Positions 32,169 through 44,500 of a DNA stretch of 64,000 nucleotides are shown here, piece after piece (within the stretch, counting starts at the first letter, position 1; the number at the start of each line of letters is the position of its first letter). The DNA lies in contig NW_026570267.1 in assembly GCF_019649055.1 (NCBI RefSeq), positions 930,001 to 994,000 of the forward strand, in the 5' to 3' direction. Origin of the DNA: Paramacrobiotus metropolitanus. Lineage: Eukaryota; Tardigrada; Eutardigrada; Parachela; Macrobiotidae. The notes beneath the pieces were generated by a model. That model ran no database searches. It was not told the origin of the DNA and saw only the letters and a list, made by a program, of their open reading frames with translations. The position numbers and the translations under genes were made by a program.

Positions 32169-32592
32169 TGTGACAGCTGGCGAACAAAGGCTCACGATAG
32201 TGAGAGAAGGCTTTATTGTGATAGCAATAAAGTACAGAAAACCCAAACACAAAGGCTCGATGTGAGCTGTAACATGTAAATCACCGAATGTCAGCTAGTG
32301 AATCCAAAATGAACGGCACATCGAGCCGTAACATGGGAAAAGCCTATGCGGCATACTGGGCAGATCCAACACGAGCGAACGAACGCTGATAGGCCGAGAT
32401 GTGGAAAGGAGGCGTGGCTCCGCCTACATCGAGGCCGGTGATTGGCCGAGACGTAAGGCTGGGCGGAAAGCTGCCTGAGTCGAGGCCGATCTAGCGCTCG
32501 ACAGCGAGTGCGACTCGGTGTGAGTCAGCACACCGGAAGCGGGACTGTCGCTGGCTGCCTGCTCGTAGGCTGCCATAGCGACTGGCCCAACA
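32169..32592 (-). repeat. 5' LTR of the giant element
   Basis: 424 bp, identical to the other LTR except for G instead of A at 32210 (A at 8230). On the element strand it holds a CCAAT box (GGCCAATCACC), a GC-box-like GGCGGAGCCACGCC and, near its end, AATAAA (plus-strand TTTATT at 32212-32217). These fit a pol II promoter and polyadenylation unit. An 11-bp inverted repeat, GGCTCGATGTG and CACATCGAGCC, lies inside. Confidence 0.95.
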
Positions 32593-32869
32593 AAAGCCCC
32601 CCCCCCCCCAAAATACAAGCCCCCCCCCCGTAATTAGAGCCCACCCCCAAGGTTGTTTGAAAGTTATAAGCCCCCCCCCCCCTCCCGAAATAGAGGCCCA
32701 TGGGCTTAATTAAATACCGTAAAGCCCATATTAAAAAATGCCAAAAGCTGGTTTGAAAAATTGAAGCCCCCCCCCCCCTAAATACAAGCCCATGCCCGTA
32801 ATTGGAGCCCACCCCGTGGGTCATTTGAAATATTTGTAACCCTGGGCTTCTAATTCGATAATTACGGTA

Positions 32870-33173
32870 GATTAAATTTACTTTTGTGAGATTAATCTTG
32901 GAAAAAGTTTAATTCACTTTTATTCATTTTATACCGTTGGGCAAACAATGCAATGTTTTCCGATGCTGAAATTGGACTCCATGCAGAAAGCTGGATCCCC
33001 GATCGAGGTGGGAATTACACCAATAACCTTAGTGCCCATCGACCGCAGATTTAAAATCCTGAGTTTTTCTAATAATGTTTAATAATCGCAGTACTATCTC
33101 AGAAACATTCATAGACTTATATGACGTAGCATATGCTTATTGGCGGGGCATAAATATATATCTATATAACATA
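32870..33173. other. Short AT-rich stretch, no gene seen
   Basis: About 300 bp between the split MITE and the next foldback element. No feature is supported. Confidence 0.5.
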
Positions 33174-33181
33174 GATAAATT

Positions 33182-33814
33182 CAGGGGCTTTTTTAGACAA
33201 CACCCCACACGCCAATCGGTTTTCTGAATCAACCGATTGCAGATTCGGAATCAGCGAATTTTTTCGATCTAGAAAAACTATCCCACCTCGAAAAATAAAA
33301 TGTCGCCCCTGAAGGGTCCAGCGCCCCACACAATACCGCCACCTCCGGCGGTCGCAACAGCGCCCCAGGGGGAAATGCTGTTTTTCGGGTTTCAACCACT
33401 GATTCTACTCAAAAGAGGTCGCTGATTCGGAATCTGCCATCAGAAAGATTGTAAAGCCACTCAGTCGCAAGTTTCGGGGACCTCGACACACCAGGTTTAG
33501 AACTGTCTCAAAAACTTGGAAATCTGGTAAATGAGTGGATCTACAATTTTTCTGATGGTAGATTCTGAATCAGCGCACCTCGTTTGACTAGAATCAGTGG
33601 TGGAAACCCGAAAAACAGCATTTCCCCCCGAGGCGCTGTTGCGACCGCCGGAGGTGGCGGTATCGTGTAGGGCGATGGACCCCTCAGGGGCGACATTTTA
33701 TTTTTCGAAGTGGGATAGTTTTTCTAGATCGAAAAAATTCGCTGATTCCGAATCTGCAATCGGTTTATTCAAAAAACCGATTGGCGTGTGGGGTGTTGTC
33801 TAAAAAAGCCCCTG
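33182..33814. mobile_element. 633-bp foldback element, perfect 8-bp TSD
   Basis: Termini are CAGGGGCTTTTTTAGACAAC and its complement. The two arms (about 33182-33462 and 33530-33814) are inverted copies. The exact 8-mer GATAAATT flanks both sides (33174-33181 and 33815-33822). CAG...CTG ends and an 8-bp duplication fit hAT elements. The apparent ORFs at 33162-33395 (-) and 33597-33803 (+) are the same arm read in both orientations. It shares an internal motif with the element at 6219-6895. Confidence 0.8.
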
Positions 33815-33822
33815 GATAAATT

Positions 33823-36800
33823 TATATGTATAAAACAGTATAATTAACTTTATATATATGTATAATACACAATAATGTACTGTATCTCTACCCTACCATA
33901 GAGCTTACTCGTCGTGGGACTTAATTAATCAGTAATTAAATTTAAAACCACTTATTAACGTTTATAAGTTAATTTTAACCATTAAATCATTGGAAACCTT
34001 GTTAAAAAGCGGATTAGTACGCATACTGTTAATTATGCCACTTTCAATGTGGTAAGGTGAGATAGCTGTAAACCTATGCTGAACAGTATAATTGTACGAG
34101 TCAAAATTAGTCAAAACATTAGTACAACATTAGTCAAAAAATTTAATTATCGACAAATCGCAAGGTAAAGTTTTAGATAATTCGGAAGTTGTGAAAACGC
34201 CATGCATGTATAGCTAGCTAGGTTAACATTCGGATATAAGCGTATATTTCACACTTGATCTTAGTTGCAGTGCACAAAAACTACATGTATAATAAAAAAA
34301 TTAAAATTATTACGAAAAAGCTTAACTTTGGTTTTGTGTTCACACAATGGCCGAAAAGAAAAGAATCGTGAAGTCAACGAGAAATCAAACAAACCGAAGC
34401 ATCATGCGCTATGCTTCGTTGCGGCGGGGTGATGTAATTAATGAACGACAACAACTCAACAAGAACGGATGTCTTAACCAAAATACATGTCCAATCAGAT
34501 GTCGAGTAGTCTAAATACCAGTTGTTTATCAGTCGTGTCCTAGTCGCAATTATATGTCGTTATATACGTTTTTCCAGTGCATGTACATTCAGGTGTGGAA
34601 ATTACAAGCTTGTTTACTATAACTGTGAGTGTGTAAGAGACTAGCCAGAGCAGCCAACCGTTTTATACAATTTATGCTACATTTATCTTCTCATGGCATG
34701 CATAAAAAATGGGAGAACGTAAATGTGATCACATTTCGTAACTTTACAAACTATAACTGGTTGAAATATTTTACCGGAACTTCGATTGGCGAAATTTAAC
34801 TATATCAGGGAATGTGGATATGCTGATTTGTAACTGCTTTGGATATCTACTCCTGACCCGCCGGCAGATTGTTGGGCATAAATTCCTCCCGCTCTTTATG
34901 ACATACGGATTATCATTGCATCTCTCCTGGATTTCTATCGTGAGTAGATACTTGTTTGCTGTCCTCAAGATATCTTGGAATTCGATGAGCAACATATACG
35001 TCCAGCTGCTTAACCTTGCAACGAGGCGCATTTATCCAATATAGCCTACGGTTTATCAATTCATAGGTGTTCCATGTTTTCGGCAACAATTTATCGATTA
35101 ACGTTGCAATGATTGACAAATATTCGCAGGTTCCCAGCTACTAACCGTTTACTATTGTAATACTGTTATCGACTGGTGGCAGTGCTGATATCTAATTTTA
35201 AAAAATATGCCAGGTGCGAAGAAAATATTTTGATTACTGTTTATTATGCAAACTACATAAGTTATCGCCCATCCCTGGTCATTTCGTTATACTGGATATT
35301 CGCTACTGTGTGTCTGAGGGATTTTATCTACGCAGATAGTGTTACTTACAATATTTGTCACTAATGTTTATATTCAGCGCAAAAAGAATTTCCCTACTGC
35401 ACTTTTATTAAATCCATCCGCTTTGGAACTTGTAGTTTTCGGACAGGACATTTTATGCAGTAAGTTTCGCAAAAAGTGGGGTAGAAAAATTTATAATAAT
35501 TATAATTAAAAGAACGTGGTAGTAGAAGTAATAATTACTTATAAGTTACAAGTACGATTATACTTATAGAAGCATAAAGTATGACTGTATGACCAGCTAT
35601 TATAAGCAAAGGAATGAGATGCGCTAAACCGACTGAAATTCAAAAGTTATTAGCAGTATGTCTAAATTACCACCCGCGATTAGCAGCTAGTTTCCGTCAA
35701 GGACAGCTGGTTTTAATTAAATTTAGATTATAAATATGGGGCCATTATGGGCATTAACCAGCGAGAAAATGCAGACGCACGACTGGACGATTCCATGTCT
35801 AGTGTCTACCTTGAAGGCTGACGGTTTAATGTTTTTTACTTGACACTGGACAACTGCTCATCTTGTGTCAAAATGCTTTCCTCTTAGCACGATTCTCCAC
35901 TTGAGATGATTGTTTGGTTGTGTGACTTGTGTCCACTTGTTGTATGGACGTCTGCTGTTGTACGATACCAATTTGTCAACAGCACATAATTGTCACGATG
36001 AACACAAGCAACAATTACATACGGTGAGATCACACTGTCCAAGCTTGAGAACTTCGTTCTTTTTGTAGTCTACGTACTCCGCCGCAACAGTACAATCAGG
36101 AATGCGTACAGTGCGTAGTATTAGATACTGAATTTTTTCGATAACACGAAAAATTTGTTCCTTATTAAATTCTGAATGCAGTAAAATTACCTTACCACTT
36201 TGCTTAAGCCTTGGATTACCTCTTGCCGATCAATTATATCTACTGATAAAAATTTGGGACTAATTTTTTAGTAAGGTGAGTATCACAGACGCAAAGCTGA
36301 TTCTGCTTAAAATCCCAATGTCTACTGAAGAATTACGAGTAGAATTTTTCGTAGTTATTTCTGCAGTCGGCTAACATTTGTTTGCAATTTTGTTAACTGA
36401 TAAGCGCTGATGCTGCATTATCTTTACGGTTTCAATAGCCTATAATGGCTAATCACGTGTATTTAAATGCGTGCAGTTTCAGATATCGAACTGCGTACGA
36501 GGTCATCATAATTAAAGCAACAGTAATAACCTCGCTTTCAGCGATACCTCGTTGCAATTTTATTTTACAATTCATCTGCATGTTTTAGCTTCTTTCTGTG
36601 CAAGGTTTGGTAAACCATTTTCGTAATCCATTTTAATTAATATTTTATTAGTAAGGTTGATAATGCTAATTATTAATTAAATAGTAATAATATGAAATAT
36701 TACGGTTGCGTACATGGTATGTTTCAGGCTAAATACATAACCTGGGAACTTGTATACTTGTAATGGTGTTGCAAGTCTTGATAACGCATGTGCGTGCAGA

Positions 36801-38523
36801 GGTGCAAAAGTGATAACAATTCGCCCGAAAAATTCTATTTCTGCTAACAATTCGTAAAAGCATCGCTATCGCGATACATTTTCGTGTGTTCGAGTTTTTT
36901 TCGGTTCATAAAACTACCCTAACACTCGTAATGTTGCGTTTCGTTCCGGTCAGTACAAATTTAAAGGCGAAAAGATTATTTGCACATCGTCGAGTTGTCT
37001 TCAAATATGACTGCATTGTAGTGCACAGTTTTTTATAACTTCTGTAAACAAATCACGAGATAGGAAATGCGTCTGTTGCGAAAAAGATTTGAAACGCATA
37101 TGGGAGAGCACTTTGGTTGCTGTGCATACTGCATAGTAGCACAGTAGGCTTGCTATTGTCAAACTGCATGGCATATCATTTAGCGGGTTCTTGGGGTTTC
37201 CACAAAAGAATTCAGTTACTCTCATAGCAGTTTTAAATAATAACATTTTGGCATTTCCGTCTGTTAATATGCTCAACATATAATTGTCATCTCTTAATTA
37301 TACACTGATTTGACGCGTTGCCACACTTTTCCAATATCTTCACATGAATGAATTCCAATGAAAAATGATAAGTGTCGATGTAACGTTAGCATAGAATAGC
37401 GTACGATGTGACTGTTTTATAAGATTCAGTATAGACATGATACTGTTGCTGTCGAGATCTAGTTTCTTGAACCCGGTATGCATTCTTTCTTTACGCAGAA
37501 CACCACAGAAAAAACACACACTATGAGCAGTACATGCGTCTATGGAGCAGAATAACATCACCACAATGGAGAATATATTTTGATTAAACTTCGTGTATTG
37601 TCTTACTTACGCGGTTCTTTTCGCATGACTGGCGATAAATCAAAGCTACACATCAATCTTATGTGCCCACTCATCGCACCGAAAAAAAGACACGTTACGC
37701 ACAGCAGACGCACCTTACTATAATGCCGCCGACGATTACCGCATCCGACCACAACAATACAACCACACACAAATGATGTAATCATATTACTATAAAAATG
37801 TTTCTTGCTGGTTACCTTTCATTGATCATGAGCTTTCACCTAAATTTAATTGTACGGAAATGATGTTGCGAAACAGCCCAGATTGTTATACTTTCGTACA
37901 GTTGTATAATTCGTTATTAATTTTCCTTTGGAAAGAATTGCTGTAACGCATATTACTAAACTGCGAGTGCCGAATTAAGATGCCGTCTAAAGCGACATCG
38001 GTGTAGCAAGAAGTGCCTATAGAACGTAGCATAGTAACCGCGTAGTCCTTATTTTTAGTATTTTTATTAAAGTCAAATATTCAAATATTTTAATTTTAAG
38101 ATTGGGTTGAAATATGTGTAATACATGCTAGCTATAGGTGACACCCGCGTTTTTGTATTTGGTAGTCATGTACCATGCAGGTGTGAATATAAAATTAGCC
38201 ATCCATAAATATTTCCTTTGCCGCTGCATTCGCTGACGCCTTAGTTTACTAAGTTAGCAGAACGTTTCTTAATCATAAAATATTTCCAAACAAACCGGTA
38301 AAAAACGATGACTGTGCCCGGAATCGTTGTAATGATTTATAACTCCATAACGCCTCAACGTCATGCATTGCTGACGACCGTCTGAATGTGCTGGTGTAGG
38401 TAATACGAAAGATTCTTCACCAACCGCTTCCAAAGGAATTTTGTTTCTTCCTATACGGCATTGTACGGCGGTTATTGTTTCTCCATTGATTGGCCAATCT
38501 GTCTATATTTCGGTGGAAGAAAA
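33823..38523. other. 4.7-kb AT-rich intergenic region, no gene supported
   Basis: No frame shows a recognisable domain or a coherent chain of splice sites. Short frames at 34771-35031 (-), 37001-37279 (-) and 37603-37785 (-) are not protein-like. The last part must hold the promoter and 5' UTR of the RASGEF1 gene, but I see no clear TATA or initiator. Confidence 0.5.
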
Positions 38524-41500
38524 ATGTCGTTAACCAGCACTTCATCCGCCATGTCAGCGGACGATGACGCTGTACAGCAGCCACCGGAAGTGTCAGCCGA
38601 TAGTGTTGTCCGTGGCAGTCAAGGTAAACCACCTTTACCCTCGCCCCCGTCCAAAAGTGCCGATATTTTTGGAATTCAAATGGAGGTGAGTGAATATCTA
38701 TTCACCGGGTGTAGTGCATGTCTGTGCCTCATGTGTTTGTGTTGATTTAAATTATTAATGCACAATACAACCATACTGGTGGATCACTAAGTCTATTCTC
38801 TCCTTGTTGAATTTGGCGCTAAGCTCCATCTGGACATATGAGATGTGTTGAACAGGTTACAACCAGCAGCAATCCAGTTGCGCACACTTTGTTATAGCGC
38901 TTTTGTAATAGCTTTTCTGTCTGCTATCAATAGAAAAATAAACTATTTTTAATAAATGGAGACATGGAGTGCCTAAAAACTTTATCCATGTTTTTATCGA
39001 TGATGGAATTACTTAAAACAACAATTTTAAAAACCAAACTAGTGACGATAATTATTGTGAAGACCAACATTTGTGGTAAATTTTAAAAAATATGTGCTTA
39101 TATCGATCTATGACACATTACACAGAATTATTGCATATGGCAGACTGCTAACGAAACGAGTATCGTTACATGAATTGCACGTGCTACAGAGTAGTCACTA
39201 GTCAGTATCAAGTGTTGGAGTAGTCACTATTGATTATCAAAATTATCGTCTAACACGTTCTTGATATGGTAAATACATATAAAGTAAAAATATATAATTT
39301 TTAATGGAGCTAGCGTGATCTGGTACTCTCATATACGTACGAGTATGTAGGCAGAAAAGAATTTACTAATTGGATACTATCGCACAGTGCACAACTGGAT
39401 AATATCGCAGAGGAAATTCATTAACTGTGATGCACAACCAAGATCATAAAGACTGTTAAAGTGAACTGGATGGATTATTTGATACATTTTAGGTAACGAA
39501 TCTGTTGCTGGAAGCGGAAAGGCGGCGGTTAAGAGCATTACAGCGGGATTTAACTGAACGCTATCCATTGCGAGACGACAACGGTTATGGTGTAAGTACC
39601 GGCACCTTCAGCTTCCGGTTCGGTTTTCACGACTTCCGACGTCTAAACAAACGTTTACAGCAAAATAAGGGAGCATCCATAAAATCTGATTTTACATTAC
39701 ATGATTAGGTTGTACGTATCCTATGTATGTAGAAGCCGACCGGAAGCACTTTCTTTGTCATTTTATGTGATTTTTTTATATTTTATTTCCTTTTATCAGA
39801 AGCGGGAACTCGACCGTCAGAAGTTATACATCGGGTATGTCCAACAAAATATCAGTACACAAGGCAGTTGAGAAACCATCACCAATATTTCAAAATTTAT
39901 ACCAGCCTTTTTTTATAGGCGGATTGAACAACAATATCAACAATTACTGCGAGAATACGAACAGGCTGCCGCGGGAATGCTTCGAAATGGTGGACAGCAT
40001 CGAAAGGTAACTACTGATTATCAGTTATGTGATGTTATGTAGCATCATCTACGGTTCTTGTAAACACAAGATACATCTTCTGAATTTTGTATTCACGCTA
40101 TGTCGTAGGTTTCGATTTTTTTATCGAAATGTTTAAAATTTACAGTAGTTTAAAGTGGTTTCAGCACAGCGTAGTTGAGGAAAGTCGAAGCGGACCTTGT
40201 ATCAAAAGAGAAGAGGCGGCGATAATTACGTAGTTGATTACGTACTGTATTAGTACTTATTAGTACTTTGTAATACCAAAAGGCGAGATGTTCATCCAAA
40301 AAATAATTAGTTGTAAGCATTGACAAGCACTAAGAAATTTAATGTTACTATAACCTTCTGAGAAATGTTCTCAGTATGCTTACACTTTTTAATAAATAAA
40401 AAATTTTTGAGGATGAGCAATGATCAGTACCTTACTGGAAATCGTTGCAGGCAGTGCGTTATAGAGCAATGCCCCTTCGAAAATGTTTTCTATCGAGTAT
40501 TGCGTACTCTTGTCAACTTCCTCCTACAGTGAACAAGTGTAATTTTTGTGGATGAATTAACTTTTACGACAAAAAAATTATCCAGTGCTTTTTAACATAA
40601 ATCAAGGGCTGTGTACGAACTGCAGAAGATTCTATTCTAATCCATGTATGTATGCCGTAGTAGCCGTAGAAGTACATATTATTGTAACTTTTTTCTTTAC
40701 CAATGCGCATTCGATTTGACAGTGCGAGTGCAATTTTGTCCAGATCTGCTGCACATGTTAATCGGTAGCGTCGTGGGCATGGTCCGCCGTGTACCGCCAC
40801 ATTAGCGTATGCATTGTTCCGAGGTAATTATTATTACTATCTAATTACCTGTTCCGCTCTTGTTGTACCTACTACATGGACCAAGGAAAATTAATACATG
40901 CAAGTAAACGGTCCACGAACGGCTTTCCAAGAAGCAGACAAATGTCTGACGGCACATAATAGGTTAGAAATGTCTGTGTGTAAACTGACCACAGATGACC
41001 GGTGCCAGTATAAGCTCAAGTACAGTATGCCAGCAGCTGCTAGAGTACCCAAAGGGGCTTTATGTTAGATCGCGCCGTTAAGAGACAAGAATATTATATA
41101 TCGCGTCTAGATCGCGAGACAGATTATTATTGACTGTATCGCAGCATACACTCGGTAAACGGATATCTATAATTCCATCTTCTTGTGCGTTTTCTCTCGT
41201 TGGATGCAAGCGATCGCACGCGGTGTCTAGATCTGCACCGTCGGATGCTAAATTACAACCACTGCCTACGGGTTAAATGTTTTCTGTCCACTTTTAAAGA
41301 TCCTGCGTTCGTTTCTTATTTGCAATTAGATTTTGCCTGGGAAGTGCAGCTGTCGTTTGATATCTGAAGTGTAACTTCCAATCTCAGTCCATAGTGTGAG
41401 ATTTTAATCCTGCAGTTTCGAAAGCAGAGTTTTATTTCGTCCATCATGTTCTGCAGCTTCTTTATTTTTTACGGTTGTCTTCCCGCGCCGAAGATTTATT

Positions 41501-44500
41501 AATTTTGCAAGGCACTGTGGACATCAACAGTAGCAAGTAGGAGGTTAGTGATGTCTGTGATAATGTTGTATCGCTTGTCGGCATTTTTGCTGCTGTCTGC
41601 CGAGCTATCAATTTAATGATCCGTGCAATGTGGCAGACAGTGTCGGCGCAACGTGAGATGTTATTTTTGTAATAAGACTACTGAATTGCTTCCGAAGCAA
41701 AAATTAAGTATTTTTGTAGGTGATACAAAAGATTTTACGGTAGTGATAGCTGCGTTACAGATACCAGGGAAAATAGCAGCGGACAGTTTGAGTCCGAAGA
41801 CGAGAAAAATAAAATATGTTAATAATTACATACTTTCGTGTTATTAGAATTTTATCGAATGTGAGAACGCTTGCTTGCACGTTTGCATCGTATCCGGAGA
41901 TTGTAGGAGGCCACCGGTGTTACGGCGGTGTATCAAAAAGACCGAGAAATACGGAAAACTTCATATGGTAAAACAGTTCTGGCTTTGCAATGCAAAGTTT
42001 GCATTCTGATGCATTTACCGGTCGCGAATATTTGCATTTGTTACCCACATTCCTTCACTGAAAAGAATATTTGCAGCATAACTTACCGTGGGTAGCTGCT
42101 GTCTCTTAACCAAAATTACATAATTCACTTGTCAGTAAAATACAATTACTGACAAGAATACAATACCGTAGTATACTATTGAAACGGTTTCTTTAGTAGA
42201 CCATGATTACATATTCGTAAATGTATAACGATATTATGAACTAATGAATACTTACTTTTAAAACCGTAATAACTGTAACTGCGCACATAGATACAACTGT
42301 ATCTATATTAGAGTATCTGTATAAATTTCTTTTATTATTAGGAAAAATTTAAAGACCATTCTGCAGCCGCCTTTTTTATATCTTAATAATAAAGTTTTTC
42401 CGGGCCGAAAAATACCTTTATGCTGTGCTTTTGTTTGGCTTAACAGTTTAGCGAAATTTAATGTTGCGGTGGAAGATTTGGTCGCAGTTGTCAGTAATTC
42501 CTCGTCACGGACAATTGGAAAAGCCAAATAAACTTGCACTTTTAGAGTGCAGTACGTGGTGTCTGGAAGCAAACAGAGATGCATGCCGGTATGTCCACGA
42601 TTGCATACTGCGTACAATTATGCTACAATCAGACGAATCTGTGTATTCATGAATTTTGATTTAAATTTTTCGCATTTTTTATTTTAGACATGAATGTAAA
42701 TAGCTGTTGAAAACTTTTGCTTAATAAATTCTAAATATTTTATCCTTAAATTGTGATTCCTCATTGTCCTTTTTCAGTTTTTGGTTTTTCCCAGAGGTCG
42801 GCGATTTTCCATTCTGACAAGCCTTGGCATCATGTGTCAAAATTTATTGCGATAGCCACAGACTTTAAAGCTTTAATTCTCTCAATACAACTACTACAAT
42901 ATTAAAGTGTGAAAAGGAATGTCCAGTTCGCGAATACGAATGATGCTGACGATACTAGCGATCCGATCACATTCCAGAGATATCATAAACCGAAATACGT
43001 TTGAAATTTTTGTATTGTACTGACAAATAAAATTTATGACAGTATTAATAATGGGTATTGAGGTTGTGGTTGTACAAATTTATATTGAACCGTGTGTATA
43101 CTGCGTAGTACGTTACCATGCGGCAGATAGCAATTATTATGCTTTCATTCCAATTGAACTGTGATATACGTTAATAATACGAGTACTTACAATTGTAAAC
43201 CTGTACCTTGTTACCTTGCACCGCACATGCGGTTGCCGGCGGGCATTAAGGTGCAACTTGCAATTTGCCAGCTTGCATCTCTCCTGCTGCGTTTTGGTTT
43301 ATGTCTGTCAGAAATCAAACATTTCTTTTGCGGCTTCCGGCTAATTAGATTTCTGTTAATAATGCTTCAAGTTCTTACCTGGTCAAAAGACTTGCACATT
43401 GGTTCGTTCTCGCTCCTGCCGGCCGCCGCTACCTTATGCGGTTATGCCGACAAAATTTTTAACAACACGCGGACTCCTATGTTGAATTACCTTTTCATAA
43501 GTGCGTTGTTGCACTCGTTTATGTTTGCAGACCACCACTGGTGTTTTCTTGTTCTGCATTGTAATTTTCACTAACAGAAGTAAAATAGAACGGCATAATT
43601 GTATGGTCCACGAGCGATTTTGCATGCTGGAATTCATCATTGGGGACTGTATTCGGTATATATCGGATATTGTTTTTTAAGTGAGTTATTTTGTTGTCGT
43701 TTGAATGCAAACGTGATTATATGCAGGCGCTTGCAATTTTGCAGCGGTGAGTTATAACGCGCAAACTTAAATATAATAATTTTGATATTGTTTGAAACCA
43801 AATTTTTATAATAAGTAACGATATAAGTATGCCATTCCAGAGTTTCTTGCGTTGATCCGAAATTTCCAAATTATCCGGCCAGTCCGTATTTTTTTTCGTG
43901 GTGACAGTCTTCGTAGCCATTACGGTTTTGGTTATTCTCAGTTTTTGTGCAGATTTATATTGTTGCGAGTTATTTCCAAGATTTTTCGCTTACACGTTAG
44001 GCCGTTCGTACGAAAAATGCCAGTTTTTAAGACGTGAATTTTTGTCAAACGCAGGCCGAACTCGGGCCGCGCAACCATTGTTGTGCAATATGCAGGCCTA
44101 TTTCACTCATAACTGGTGTATTAATAGCAGCACCTGGACAGCCTTCTCTCAAAAGGTTCCTTGTTTTTTAAGCCACCATATATCTCAATTATTACGTATT
44201 AATTTCACAAGTTGTCAACTAGGATTTTTTCATAAGCGATTTGTCCAGCCCCTAACCGCATACGGTATCGATTGCACTCTATAGTATGCGATGTGAACTG
44301 TGAATCATTTGTTGCAATGTTTTCTAGAGCAATAGGAGTCAGCCGGCATTTGGTGTGAAGTACACAACGAAAACTCGGGTGAGTACATGTTTAACCAACA
44401 TATTTATGCATGGTGTTTACATAGTTTATCTGGGCTTACATACTTCTCGAAGCCAACCTATCGTATATTGTATGCCTTTTCAGCCGACAATATTTGGAAC

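Larger units (their letters stand above)
8189..32592 (-). mobile_element. Giant (24.4 kb) Ty3-like LTR retrotransposon
   Basis: Two direct 424-bp LTRs (8189-8612 and 32169-32592) differ at one base. On the element strand they start TGTTGGG and end TCACA. The flanking pentamers are GAAGC (8184-8188) and AAAGC (32593-32597), matching 4 of 5. All coding lies on the - strand in the order gag, protease, RT, RNase H, integrase, then extra ORFs. Having integrase after RNase H places it with Ty3-like elements. At 24.4 kb it is several times the usual 5-8 kb. The insert is far richer in G and C than the host. Gag and pol are broken by frameshifts, in-frame stops and loss of the RT YxDD box, so this copy is not autonomous. 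Confidence 0.95.
8167..32867. mobile_element. Older TA-flanked MITE split by the giant LTR element
   Basis: Left of the LTR element, 8167-8188 reads CCGTAATTATCGAATTTGAAGC. On the far side, 32845-32867 is its inverted partner, ending AATTCGATAATTACGG. TA dinucleotides flank both ends (8165-8166 and 32868-32869). Removing 8189-32592 rejoins a MITE of about 297 bp. Its surviving part (32593-32867) contains two degenerate copies of a unit: AAGC, a run of C, AAATACAAGCCC, then GTAATT and GAGCCCACCCC. The TA duplication suggests a Tc1/mariner-type origin. Coordinates span the nested insertion. Confidence 0.65.
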
